DNA of 64,000 nucleotides from Citrobacter arsenatis. GTDB taxonomy: Bacteria; Pseudomonadota; Gammaproteobacteria; Enterobacterales; Enterobacteriaceae. A program made the position numbers and the translations under genes. The notes under the pieces are model-generated. The model made no database searches. It was given only the letters and a program-made list of their open reading frames with translations, and had not been told where the DNA came from. Each line of letters begins with the position of its first letter. The first letter of the stretch is position 1. The stretch spans positions 1,240,001 through 1,304,000 of the forward strand of contig NZ_CP037864.1 in the NCBI RefSeq assembly GCF_004353845.1, written 5' to 3'. Shown piece by piece: positions 35,487 through 43,694 of the stretch.

Positions 35487-35629
35487 TGATACATTATCCT
35501 TCAGATGCCCGTTAGCTATTTTTGTCCAGAGAAACCCGGAACAATTCATTTTATCTATTCACTATTACTTCCGTATATCTCAGGTGATACTGAATCTCAA
35601 GTTAACCGCGTCACAGTGTGGAGAAAGAA

Positions 35630-36448
35630 ATGGCTCGTCTGGCTGCATTTGATATGGATGGCACCCTTTTGATGCCGAATCACCATTTAGGTGACGAAAC
35701 GCTTTCAACGCTGGCGCGCCTGCGTGAGCGCGATATCACCCTGACCTTTGCCACCGGCCGTCATGTGCTGGAGATGCGCCATATTTTGGGTTCTATCTCA
35801 CTGGACGCTTTTTTGATCACGGGTAACGGCACGCGCATTCACTCTCTTGAGGGCGATGTGCTGCACCGCCAGGATCTGGATCCGAATGTTGCGGATATGG
35901 TGTTACATCAGAAGTGGGATACCACGGCGAGCATGCATGTCTTTAATGACAACGGTTGGTTTACCGGACAAGAAATTCCAGCGCTGCTGCAGGCGCATGT
36001 TTATAGCGGATTTCGCTACCAGATTGTAGATGTGAAACGTATTCCGGCGCATCAGGTCACGAAAGTCTGCTTCTGCGGCGATCATGACTCTCTGATCCAA
36101 TTGCGCATTCAACTGAATGAAGCGCTCGGCGAACAGGCGAATCTCTGTTTTTCCGCGTTTGATTGCCTTGAGGTGCTGCCGTTGGGCTGCAACAAAGGCT
36201 CTGCGCTGGCGGTACTCAGCGACCACTTAGGGTATTCAATGGCTGAGTGTATGGCGTTTGGGGATGCAATGAACGATCGCGAAATGTTAGGCAGCGTTGG
36301 ACGCGGCCTGATTATGGGTAACGCGATGCCGCAACTGATTGCTGAACTGCCTCATTTATCGGTGATCGGGCATTGCCGCAATCAGGCGGTATCACACTTT
36401 TTGACGCATTGGCTGGACAATCCAAATCTACCTTATTCCCCCGAATGA
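35630..36448 (+). CDS. cof: HMP-PP phosphatase Cof (HAD family)
   Basis: Haloacid dehalogenase-type phosphatase; E. coli Cof hydrolyses hydroxymethylpyrimidine pyrophosphate and other phosphates. ATG 35630 (MARLAAFDMDGTLLMPNHH) gives 272 residues. HAD motif I is DMDGT, motif II is in LTFATGRH, motif III uses the Lys of GCNKGSALAVL, and motif IV is FGDAMNDREML. The large C2 cap lies between motifs II and III. A strong terminator follows. Confidence 0.97.
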   Translation: MARLAAFDMDGTLLMPNHHLGDETLSTLARLRERDITLTFATGRHVLEMRHILGSISLDAFLITGNGTRIHSLEGDVLHRQDLDPNVADMVLHQKWDTTASMHVFNDNGWFTGQEIPALLQAHVYSGFRYQIVDVKRIPAHQVTKVCFCGDHDSLIQLRIQLNEALGEQANLCFSAFDCLEVLPLGCNKGSALAVLSDHLGYSMAECMAFGDAMNDREMLGSVGRGLIMGNAMPQLIAELPHLSVIGHCRNQAVSHFLTHWLDNPNLPYSPE

Positions 36449-36464
36449 GAGATCCCTTCCAGCA

Positions 36465-36492
36465 AGCCAGACTTCGCGTCTGGCTTTTTTTT
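36465..36492 (+). terminator. cof terminator
   Basis: AGCCAGAC (36465-36472), loop TTCGC, GTCTGGCT (36478-36485), then seven T residues. The convergent cdsH ends just beyond it. Confidence 0.92.
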
Positions 36493-36498
36493 ATCCTG

Positions 36499-37554
36499 TT
36501 AATGGGTGTTTAGCAGTCGGGCGAGTTCTGCTTTCCACGGCGTTAAGTCACCGATGTGCGCGTCCACCCACTGCGGGTTGTAGTAGGTTTCCAGATAGCG
36601 TTCGCCGCTGTCGCACAGCAGCGTTACCAGTGAACCGGTAACGCCTGCATCGCGCATACGAGCGGCGAGTTGCAGCGTTCCCCACATGTTGGTGCCCGTT
36701 GAAGCACCGACTTTGCGGCCCAACTGCGTTTCCAGCCAGTGTGCGGTGGCCACGCTTGCGGCATCGGGAACGCGCAGCATTTCGTCAACCACGTCAGGAA
36801 TGAAAGACGGTTCGACGCGCGGGCGGCCAATGCCTTCGATTTTGCTTCCCACCGGGCTGCGTTGCGTGGCATCGCGATCCTGCCAGAAGGGCAGAAAGAC
36901 CGAGTTTTCCGGGTCTACTACCATCAGATGAGTGTCGTAGCCCTGACAGCGAATATAGCGACCAATGGTTGCCGAGGTGCCGCCGGTTCCGGCGCTCATC
37001 ACAATATGGCGGGGGACGGGATTGGGCTCGCACTGCATCTGACGAAAGATGCTGTCGGCAATATTATTATTGCCACGCCAGTCGGTGGCGCGTTCAGCGT
37101 AGGTGAACTGGTCCATGTAATGGCCGTTCAGCTCACGCGCCAGCTGCTCAGAAGCCGCATAGATTTCACAGGCGCTTTCCACGAAATGACAGCGACCGCC
37201 GTAAAATTCAATCTGTTCAATTTTACGTTTCGCCGTACAGGAAGGCATGACGGCAATAAATGGTAGCCCTAACAATCGGGCGAAATAAGCCTCGGAGACC
37301 GCCGTTGAACCGGAGGATGATTCAATGATGGTGGTGCCTTCTTTGATCCAGCCATTGCACAATCCGTACAGAAACAGTGAGCGCGCCAGACGATGCTTCA
37401 GGCTCCCGGTCGGATGCGTGCTCTCATCTTTTAAATAGATCTGAATGCCCGGGAACGCCGGTAGCGACAGTCGAATGAGATGCGTATCTGCAGAACGCTG
37501 GTAATCCGCGTTGATTTCATTGATGGCGTTTTTAACCCAGGAGCTATTCATCAT
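36499..37554 (-). CDS. cdsH: PLP-dependent L-cysteine desulfhydrase (CdsH-like)
   Basis: Fold-type II PLP enzyme of the cysteine synthase/cystathionine beta-synthase family. In Salmonella the gene next to decR/ybaO encodes CdsH, which degrades cysteine to pyruvate, ammonia and sulfide; E. coli K-12 lacks it here. The PLP lysine is in HPTGSLKHRLARS, the substrate loop is SSSGSTAVSEAYFARL, and the phosphate-binding loop is SAGTGGTSATIGRY. ATG 37554 gives 351 residues; 37551 is also possible. It diverges from decR, a cysteine-responsive Lrp-family regulator, which supports the assignment. The substrate is inferred. Confidence 0.85.
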   Translation of the reverse strand: MMNSSWVKNAINEINADYQRSADTHLIRLSLPAFPGIQIYLKDESTHPTGSLKHRLARSLFLYGLCNGWIKEGTTIIESSSGSTAVSEAYFARLLGLPFIAVMPSCTAKRKIEQIEFYGGRCHFVESACEIYAASEQLARELNGHYMDQFTYAERATDWRGNNNIADSIFRQMQCEPNPVPRHIVMSAGTGGTSATIGRYIRCQGYDTHLMVVDPENSVFLPFWQDRDATQRSPVGSKIEGIGRPRVEPSFIPDVVDEMLRVPDAASVATAHWLETQLGRKVGASTGTNMWGTLQLAARMRDAGVTGSLVTLLCDSGERYLETYYNPQWVDAHIGDLTPWKAELARLLNTH

Positions 37555-37670
37555 TAATAGATATCCATTTGTCATTTTGTGCCCAGAATAGCGAAAAGCA
37601 CGGAAAAAATTGTTGCCATTTGGCCTTTAAAATAGAATGTAAGGAGAAAATTCTTCTCTGTGGAGTGGAT

Positions 37671-38129
37671 ATGTTAGACAAAATTGACCGTAAGCTGCTC
37701 GGGTTACTGCAACAGGATTGCACCCTTTCTTTGCAGGCGTTAGCAGATGCCGTTAATCTGACTACCACCCCCTGCTGGAAACGTCTCAAACGACTTGAGG
37801 ATGAAGGTATCCTGCTGGGCAGAGTCGCCCTGTTGGATCCAGAAAAACTGGGGTTGGGACTCACCGCATTTGTGCTGATCAAAACTCAGCATCACAGCAG
37901 CGAATGGTATTGCCGCTTTGTCACTGAAGTGACCGGAATGCCGGAGGTACTGGGGTTTTGGCGTATAGCGGGGGAATATGACTACCTGATGCGAGTGCAG
38001 GTCGCCGATATGAAAAGCTACGATGAATTCTATAAGCGCCTGGTGAACAGCGTTCCGGGCCTGTCTGATGTCACCTCCAGCTTTGCGATGGAACAGATTA
38101 AATACACAACTGCTCTACCTATTGAATAA
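37671..38129 (+). CDS. decR: Lrp/AsnC-family cysteine-responsive regulator DecR (YbaO)
   Basis: Transcription factor; E. coli DecR responds to cysteine and activates cysteine detoxification genes. ATG 37671 (MLDKIDRKLLGLLQQDC) gives 152 residues, as in E. coli; GGAGTGG precedes it. The helix-turn-helix covers about residues 5-55 (LSLQALADAVNLTTTPCWKRLKRLEDEG). The C-terminal RAM ligand-binding domain contains FWRIAGEYDYLMRVQV. It diverges from the cdsH-like gene and is followed by mdlA after 44 bases. Confidence 0.95.
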   Translation: MLDKIDRKLLGLLQQDCTLSLQALADAVNLTTTPCWKRLKRLEDEGILLGRVALLDPEKLGLGLTAFVLIKTQHHSSEWYCRFVTEVTGMPEVLGFWRIAGEYDYLMRVQVADMKSYDEFYKRLVNSVPGLSDVTSSFAMEQIKYTTALPIE

Positions 38130-38173
38130 TTCTCCCGGCGCGCATTGCCGGAAATCTTGTCAGGACATAACGC

Positions 38174-39946
38174 GTGCGATTATTTGCTCAATTAAGCTGG
38201 TACTTTCGCCGGGAGTGGCGTCGCTACCTCGGGGCAGTGGCCCTGCTTATCATCATCGCTATCCTTCAGCTTATTCCGCCGAAAGTGGTTGGGATCATTG
38301 TCGATGGCGTAACGACTCAACGCTTCACCACCGAGCGGCTGCTGATGTGGGTGGGAACAATTGCCCTGATCGCAGTGGTGGTCTATTTGCTGCGCTATGT
38401 CTGGCGCGTGCTACTGTTTGGCGCATCCTACCAACTGGCAGTTGAGCTGCGGGAAGATTATTACCGTCAGTTGAGTCGCCAGCATCCTGAGTTTTATCTG
38501 CGTCACCGCACGGGCGATCTAATGGCGCGTGCCACCAACGATGTCGATCGCGTCGTATTTGCCGCCGGAGAAGGTGTGCTGACGCTGGTGGATTCGCTGG
38601 TAATGGGGTGTGCGGTGCTGATCGTGATGTCAACGCAGATAAGCTGGCAACTGACGTTGATTGCGCTGCTGCCGATGCCGGTGATGGCGATAATGATCAA
38701 ACGTTACGGCGATCGACTCCATAACCGCTTTAAGCTGGCGCAGGCGGCGTTTTCCAGTCTCAACGACCGTACTCAGGAAAGCCTGACCAGTATTCGTATG
38801 ATCAAGGCCTTTGGTCTGGAGGATCGGCAGTCGGCATTATTTGCCGCCGATGCCGCAGATACCGGTAAGAAAAACCTGCGCGTGGCGCGCATTGACGCCC
38901 GCTTTGATCCCACGATTTATATTGCCATTGGTATGGCTAACCTGCTGGCGATTGCCGGAGGAAGCTGGATGGTGGTGAATGGTTCGCTGACGCTCGGCCA
39001 ACTGACCAGCTTTATGATGTATCTCGGTCTGATGATTTGGCCGATGCTGGCGCTGGCATGGATGTTTAATATCGTCGAACGCGGCAGCGCCGCCTACAGC
39101 CGGATTCGCGCTATGCTGGCCGAAGCGCCGGTGGTGGATGACGGCACTGAACCGGTACCGGAAGGACGCGGCGAGCTGGCGGTGGCGATCCGCGAGTTTT
39201 GCTACCCGCAAACCACCCACCCGGCGCTGGAAAATGTGAATTTCCAGCTCAAACCGGGACAGATGCTGGGCATCTGTGGACCGACCGGTGCGGGAAAAAG
39301 TACCGTGCTGTCGCTGATCCAGCGTCATTTTGATATCTCCATGGGCGATGTGCGCTTCCATGATATTCCGTTAACGCGCTTACAGCTTGATAGCTGGCGC
39401 AGCCGGCTGGCGGTTGTCAGCCAAACGCCATTCCTGTTTTCGGATACCGTCGGCAATAACATCGCGTTAGGACGTCCGCAGGCCACGCAGGAAGAGATCG
39501 AGCATGTGGCGCGCCTTGCCAGCGTTCATGAGGATATTTTACGTCTTCCGCAGGGCTACGACACTGAAGTGGGTGAACGCGGGGTGATGCTGTCTGGTGG
39601 GCAAAAACAGCGTATTTCTATCGCTCGGGCGCTACTGCTGAACGCTGAAATCCTGATCCTTGATGATGCGTTGTCGGCGGTGGACGGTCGTACCGAGCAT
39701 CAGATCCTGCATAACCTGCGCCAGTGGGGAGAAGGCAGAACGGTGATCATTAGCGCGCACCGTTTATCTGCGCTGACAGAAGCCAATGAAATTATCGTGA
39801 TGCAGCACGGACATATTGCCCAGCGCGGCGAGCATGACGTGCTGGTACAGCAGCCTGGCTGGTATCGCGATATGTACCGCTATCAGCAACTGGAAGCGGC
39901 GCTGTCTGATGCGCCAGAGATAAACGAGGAGGCGGCTAATGCGTAG
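38174..39946 (+). CDS. mdlA: ABC exporter half-transporter MdlA
   Basis: Fused membrane/ATPase half of a probable heterodimeric multidrug-type exporter with MdlB; the substrate is not established. The start is GTG 38174 and the product has 590 residues. An N-terminal six-span ABC membrane domain (about 1-310) precedes the nucleotide-binding domain with Walker A GPTGAGKST, a canonical signature LSGGQKQR and Walker B LILDDALSA. Asp, not Glu, follows the Walker B aspartate, hinting at a degenerate catalytic base. The last 8 bases overlap mdlB. Confidence 0.96.
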   Translation: MRLFAQLSWYFRREWRRYLGAVALLIIIAILQLIPPKVVGIIVDGVTTQRFTTERLLMWVGTIALIAVVVYLLRYVWRVLLFGASYQLAVELREDYYRQLSRQHPEFYLRHRTGDLMARATNDVDRVVFAAGEGVLTLVDSLVMGCAVLIVMSTQISWQLTLIALLPMPVMAIMIKRYGDRLHNRFKLAQAAFSSLNDRTQESLTSIRMIKAFGLEDRQSALFAADAADTGKKNLRVARIDARFDPTIYIAIGMANLLAIAGGSWMVVNGSLTLGQLTSFMMYLGLMIWPMLALAWMFNIVERGSAAYSRIRAMLAEAPVVDDGTEPVPEGRGELAVAIREFCYPQTTHPALENVNFQLKPGQMLGICGPTGAGKSTVLSLIQRHFDISMGDVRFHDIPLTRLQLDSWRSRLAVVSQTPFLFSDTVGNNIALGRPQATQEEIEHVARLASVHEDILRLPQGYDTEVGERGVMLSGGQKQRISIARALLLNAEILILDDALSAVDGRTEHQILHNLRQWGEGRTVIISAHRLSALTEANEIIVMQHGHIAQRGEHDVLVQQPGWYRDMYRYQQLEAALSDAPEINEEAANA

Positions 39947-41717
39947 TTTCGGGCAATTATGGCCGACTCTGAAAAGACTGCTGGCGTATGGCTCTCCATG
40001 GCGCAAACAGCTGGCAATCGCGGTCGTCATGCTGTGGGTAGCGGCTGCGGCGGAAGTCAGCGGTCCGCTGCTGATTAGCTATTTTATCGATAACATGGTG
40101 GCGAAGAACAATCTGCCGTTGGCGATGGTCACCGGGCTGGTTGCGGCGTATGTCGGCCTGCAACTGCTGGCGGCAGGACTGCATTATGCGCAGTCGTTGT
40201 TGTTTAACCAGGCGGCGGTAGGCGTAGTACAACAGTTACGCACCGACGTAATGGACGCTGCGCTGCGCCAGCCGCTCAGCGCTTTTGATACTCAGCCCGT
40301 CGGGCAGCTTATCTCCCGCGTGACCAATGACACCGAAGTGATCCGCGACCTGTATGTGACAGTGGTGGCAACGGTCCTGCGCAGCGCGGCTTTAATCGGC
40401 GCCATGCTGGTAGCGATGTTCAGCCTCGAGTGGCGTATGGCGTTGGTGGCGATGGCCATTTTCCCCGCTGTGCTGGTGGTGATGGTGATTTACCAACGCT
40501 ACAGCACCCCGATTGTGCGCCGGGTGCGCGCTTATCTGGCGGATATTAACGATGGCTTTAATGAAGTCATCAACGGCATGAGCGTTATCCAGCAGTTCCG
40601 TCAGCAGGCGCGGTTTGGCGAGAGAATGGGGGAAGCCAGCCGCTCGCACTATATGGCGCGTATGCAGACTCTGCGACTGGATGGTTTTTTGCTGCGTCCG
40701 CTGCTGAGCCTTTTCTCGGCGCTGATCCTCTGCGGTTTGCTGATGCTGTTCAGTTTTACCTCTGGCAGCGCCATCGAGGTTGGCGTGCTGTACGCGTTTA
40801 TCAGCTATCTCGGCCGTTTGAACGAACCGCTGATCGAGCTGACCACCCAGCAATCAATGCTGCAGCAGGCGGTTGTTGCCGGTGAGAGGGTATTCGAGCT
40901 GATGGACGGGCCTCGTCAGCGTTATGGTGAAGATGATCGACCGCTTAAAAGCGGAGACATTGAGGTGGATAACGTTTCATTTGCCTATCGTGACGACAAT
41001 CTGGTGCTGCAAAACATCAGTCTGTCCGTGCCTTCGCGTAGCTTTGTGGCTTTGGTCGGACACACCGGCAGCGGCAAAAGTACGCTGGCCAGCCTGCTGA
41101 TGGGGTACTACCCGCTGACGCAGGGTGAAATCCGCCTTGACGGACGTCCTCTGTCTTCACTGAGCCATAGTGCGTTACGTCAGGGCATCGCGATGGTGCA
41201 GCAGGATCCGGTGGTGATGGCGGATACCTTCCTGGCAAATGTCACGCTGGGCCGCGATATCTCAGAAGAGCGGGTATGGCAGGCGTTGGAGACCGTGCAA
41301 CTGGCTGAACTGGCTCGGGGTCTGAGCGAGGGGATTCATACCCGGCTGGGTGAGCAGGGCAATAATCTCTCCGTTGGGCAAAAACAGCTGCTGGCTCTGG
41401 CGCGGGTATTGGTTGAAACGCCGCAGGTGCTGATCCTCGATGAAGCCACGGCCAGTATTGACTCCGGGACTGAGCAAGCCATTCAGCACGCTCTGGCGGC
41501 GGTGCGTGAACACACTACGCTGGTGGTGATTGCGCATCGGTTATCGACGATTGTCGATGCAGATACCATTTTGGTGCTGCATCGCGGTCAGGCGGTTGAG
41601 CGTGGTACGCACCAGCAATTACTGGCGGCGCAAGGCCGTTACTGGCAGATGTATCAGCTGCAGCTGGCGGGGGAAGAGCTAGCCGCCAGCACGCAAGAGG
41701 ATTCTGTTATCGCCTGA
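39939..41717 (+). CDS. mdlB: ABC exporter half-transporter MdlB
   Basis: Partner of MdlA with the same layout, 592 residues. The nucleotide-binding domain has Walker A GHTGSGKST and Walker B LILDEATAS with the catalytic glutamate, but its signature is LSVGQKQL in place of LSGGQ. With MdlA's Asp at the catalytic position this suggests an asymmetric heterodimer with one full ATP site. ATG overlaps mdlA by 8 bases (AGGAGG precedes it). The TGA stop lies inside a REP arm. Confidence 0.96.
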   Translation: MRSFGQLWPTLKRLLAYGSPWRKQLAIAVVMLWVAAAAEVSGPLLISYFIDNMVAKNNLPLAMVTGLVAAYVGLQLLAAGLHYAQSLLFNQAAVGVVQQLRTDVMDAALRQPLSAFDTQPVGQLISRVTNDTEVIRDLYVTVVATVLRSAALIGAMLVAMFSLEWRMALVAMAIFPAVLVVMVIYQRYSTPIVRRVRAYLADINDGFNEVINGMSVIQQFRQQARFGERMGEASRSHYMARMQTLRLDGFLLRPLLSLFSALILCGLLMLFSFTSGSAIEVGVLYAFISYLGRLNEPLIELTTQQSMLQQAVVAGERVFELMDGPRQRYGEDDRPLKSGDIEVDNVSFAYRDDNLVLQNISLSVPSRSFVALVGHTGSGKSTLASLLMGYYPLTQGEIRLDGRPLSSLSHSALRQGIAMVQQDPVVMADTFLANVTLGRDISEERVWQALETVQLAELARGLSEGIHTRLGEQGNNLSVGQKQLLALARVLVETPQVLILDEATASIDSGTEQAIQHALAAVREHTTLVVIAHRLSTIVDADTILVLHRGQAVERGTHQQLLAAQGRYWQMYQLQLAGEELAASTQEDSVIA

Positions 41718-41785
41718 TGGCGCAACGCTTACCCGGCCACCCGGTATCGTAGGTCGGTTAAGGCGTTTACGCCGCCATCCGGCAA
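41712..41785. repeat. REP pair overlapping the mdlB stop codon
   Basis: GCCTGATGGCGCAACGCTTACCCGG faces GTAGGTCGGTTAAGG..CCGCCATCCGGC. The first arm holds the mdlB TGA (41715-41717). Confidence 0.88.
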
Positions 41786-41808
41786 TCAACAATCTGGTGC
41801 AAAAATGT

Positions 41809-41845
41809 AACGCACTATGCACCTTTATAGTGCGTTTTTTCTTTT
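41809..41845 (+). terminator. mdlAB intrinsic terminator upstream of glnK
   Basis: ACGCACTAT pairs with ATAGTGCGT around a GCACCTT-type loop, then T6-C-T5. The right half of the hairpin overlaps a probable NtrC site (41818-41834). Confidence 0.85.
41818..41834 (+). promoter_or_regulatory. Probable NtrC (GlnG) enhancer site for glnK-amtB
   Basis: TGCACCTTTATAGTGCG matches the NtrC consensus TGCACCAWWWTGGTGCA at 14 of 17 positions. A further half-site TGGTGCA lies at 41795-41801. The site is about 80 bases upstream of the sigma-54 promoter, a usual enhancer distance. Confidence 0.7.
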
Positions 41846-41896
41846 TCCCTCCCGGCAATACCCTGCGAACCTGAATCATTCCGCGTTTTTCATTCC

Positions 41897-41912
41897 TGGC
41901 ACATCCCTTGCA
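41897..41912 (+). promoter_or_regulatory. Sigma-54 promoter of glnK-amtB
   Basis: TGGCAC (41897-41902), five bases, TTGCA (41908-41912): a full match to the -24/-12 consensus. Transcription should start near 41924, about 40 bases before the glnK ATG. It predicts NtrC-dependent induction under nitrogen limitation. Confidence 0.92.
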
Positions 41913-41965
41913 ATATTCCTCTCGTGTATCTGCAGCCACTACTGAATTCTGACTGGAGGGGATCT

Positions 41966-42304
41966 ATGAAGCTGGTTACCGTGGTAATCAAACCGTTCAA
42001 ACTGGAAGACGTCCGTGAAGCACTGTCGTCTATTGGTATTCAGGGGCTGACCGTCACCGAAGTGAAGGGGTTTGGCCGACAGAAAGGTCATGCTGAGCTG
42101 TACCGTGGGGCTGAATATAGCGTCAATTTTCTGCCAAAGGTGAAGATTGATGTCGCGATTGCCGACGACCAACTGGATGGCGTGATTGATGTCATCAGTA
42201 AGGCGGCATACACCGGAAAAATTGGCGACGGCAAAATTTTCGTCGCCGAGCTGCAACGTGTGATTCGTATTCGTACCGGCGAAGCCGACGAAGCCGCACT
42301 GTAA
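41966..42304 (+). CDS. glnK: Nitrogen regulatory PII protein GlnK
   Basis: Trimeric PII signal protein that binds ATP, ADP and 2-oxoglutarate and plugs the AmtB channel when ammonium is plentiful. ATG 41966 gives 112 residues with GGAGGGG upstream. The uridylylated Tyr51 is in the T-loop RGAEYSVNF. PII signatures are GRQKGHAELYRG and the C-terminal TGKIGDGKIFV. It is cotranscribed with amtB, which starts 31 bases downstream. Confidence 0.99.
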   Translation: MKLVTVVIKPFKLEDVREALSSIGIQGLTVTEVKGFGRQKGHAELYRGAEYSVNFLPKVKIDVAIADDQLDGVIDVISKAAYTGKIGDGKIFVAELQRVIRIRTGEADEAAL

Positions 42305-42334
42305 CTTCTGGCACACAGTGATAGGAAACCAAAA

Positions 42335-43621
42335 ATGAAGATAGCAACGATGAAAACGGGTATTGCTTCACTGGCGCTGTTGCCGGGACTGGCGATGGCG
42401 GCACCAGCGGTGGCGGATAAAGCAGATAACGCGTTTATGATGATCTGTACCGCGCTGGTGCTGTTTATGACTATCCCTGGCATTGCGCTGTTCTACGGCG
42501 GGTTGATTCGCGGTAAGAACGTGCTGTCGATGCTGACTCAGGTTACGGTGACATTCGCTCTGGTTTGTATTTTATGGGTGGTTTATGGCTACTCACTGGC
42601 CTTTGGCGAAGGGAATAATTTCTTCGGCAACTTCAACTGGGTATTGCTGAAGAACATCGCGCTGACGGCGGTCACGGGGAGCTTCTACCAGTACATTCAT
42701 GTTGCTTTTCAGGGATCTTTCGCCTGTATCACCGTTGGGTTGATTGTTGGGGCGTTGGCTGAACGTATTCGATTTTCTGCGGTGCTGATTTTTGTGGTGG
42801 TGTGGTTAACGCTGTCATACATCCCCATTGCCCATATGGTCTGGGGCGGCGGCTTGCTGGCTTCCCATGGCGCGCTGGATTTTGCCGGTGGTACGGTCGT
42901 GCACATCAATGCGGCGATTGCCGGCCTGGTTGGCGCGTATCTGATTGGCAAACGCGTCGGTTTTGGCAAGGAAGCCTTTAAACCGCACAACCTGCCGATG
43001 GTCTTCACCGGTACCGCTATTCTCTATATTGGTTGGTTTGGCTTTAACGCTGGTTCAGCGGGAACGGCAAATGAGATCGCCGCACTGGCCTTCGTTAATA
43101 CCGTGGTCGCCACCGCTGCCGCCATCCTTGGATGGATCTTCGGTGAATGGGCGCTGCGCGGCAAACCGTCTCTGCTGGGGGCTTGTTCTGGCGCCATTGC
43201 GGGTCTGGTAGGCGTAACACCGGCATGTGGCTACATTGGTGTCGGCGGTGCGCTGATTATCGGTGTGGTTGCGGGGCTGGCTGGCCTGTGGGGCGTAACC
43301 ATGCTGAAGCGTTTGCTACGCGTGGACGATCCCTGTGACGTGTTTGGCGTTCACGGCGTGTGCGGCATTGTTGGCTGCATCCTGACCGGCGTTTTCGCTG
43401 CCAGCTCCCTGGGTGGCGTGGGCTTTGCCGAGGGCGTGACCATGGGGCATCAGCTGCTGGTGCAACTGGAAAGCGTGGCAATCACCATCGTCTGGTCCGG
43501 CGTGGTGGCCTTCATTGGCTATAAGCTGGCGGATATGACGGTTGGTCTGCGCGTACCGGAAGAGCAGGAACGCGAAGGTCTGGATGTGAACAGCCACGGC
43601 GAGAACGCTTACAACGCCTGA
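42335..43621 (+). CDS. amtB: Ammonium channel AmtB
   Basis: Trimeric inner-membrane ammonium transporter with eleven spans per subunit. It has 428 residues. A signal peptide covers about residues 1-22 (ending AMAAPAVA). The twin pore histidines are in FAGGTVVHINAAIAGLVG and FGVHGVCGIVGC. The C-terminal tail VGLRVPEEQEREGLDVNSHGENAYNA contacts GlnK. It forms a nitrogen-controlled operon with glnK and is followed by a REP unit 10 bases after the stop. Confidence 0.99.
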   Translation: MKIATMKTGIASLALLPGLAMAAPAVADKADNAFMMICTALVLFMTIPGIALFYGGLIRGKNVLSMLTQVTVTFALVCILWVVYGYSLAFGEGNNFFGNFNWVLLKNIALTAVTGSFYQYIHVAFQGSFACITVGLIVGALAERIRFSAVLIFVVVWLTLSYIPIAHMVWGGGLLASHGALDFAGGTVVHINAAIAGLVGAYLIGKRVGFGKEAFKPHNLPMVFTGTAILYIGWFGFNAGSAGTANEIAALAFVNTVVATAAAILGWIFGEWALRGKPSLLGACSGAIAGLVGVTPACGYIGVGGALIIGVVAGLAGLWGVTMLKRLLRVDDPCDVFGVHGVCGIVGCILTGVFAASSLGGVGFAEGVTMGHQLLVQLESVAITIVWSGVVAFIGYKLADMTVGLRVPEEQEREGLDVNSHGENAYNA

Positions 43622-43631
43622 TGTTTCAATC

Positions 43632-43692
43632 TGCCGGATGGCGCTAAACGCTTATCCGGCCTACAACGATATAGCCTGTAGGCCGGATAAGA
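43632..43692. repeat. REP pair, second unit truncated
   Basis: GCCGGATGGCG..CTTATCCGGCCTAC is complete; the facing unit GTAGGCCGGATAAG stops before its outer arm, merging into the tesB 3' end. It lies between the convergent genes amtB and tesB. Confidence 0.88.
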
Positions 43693-43694
43693 CA

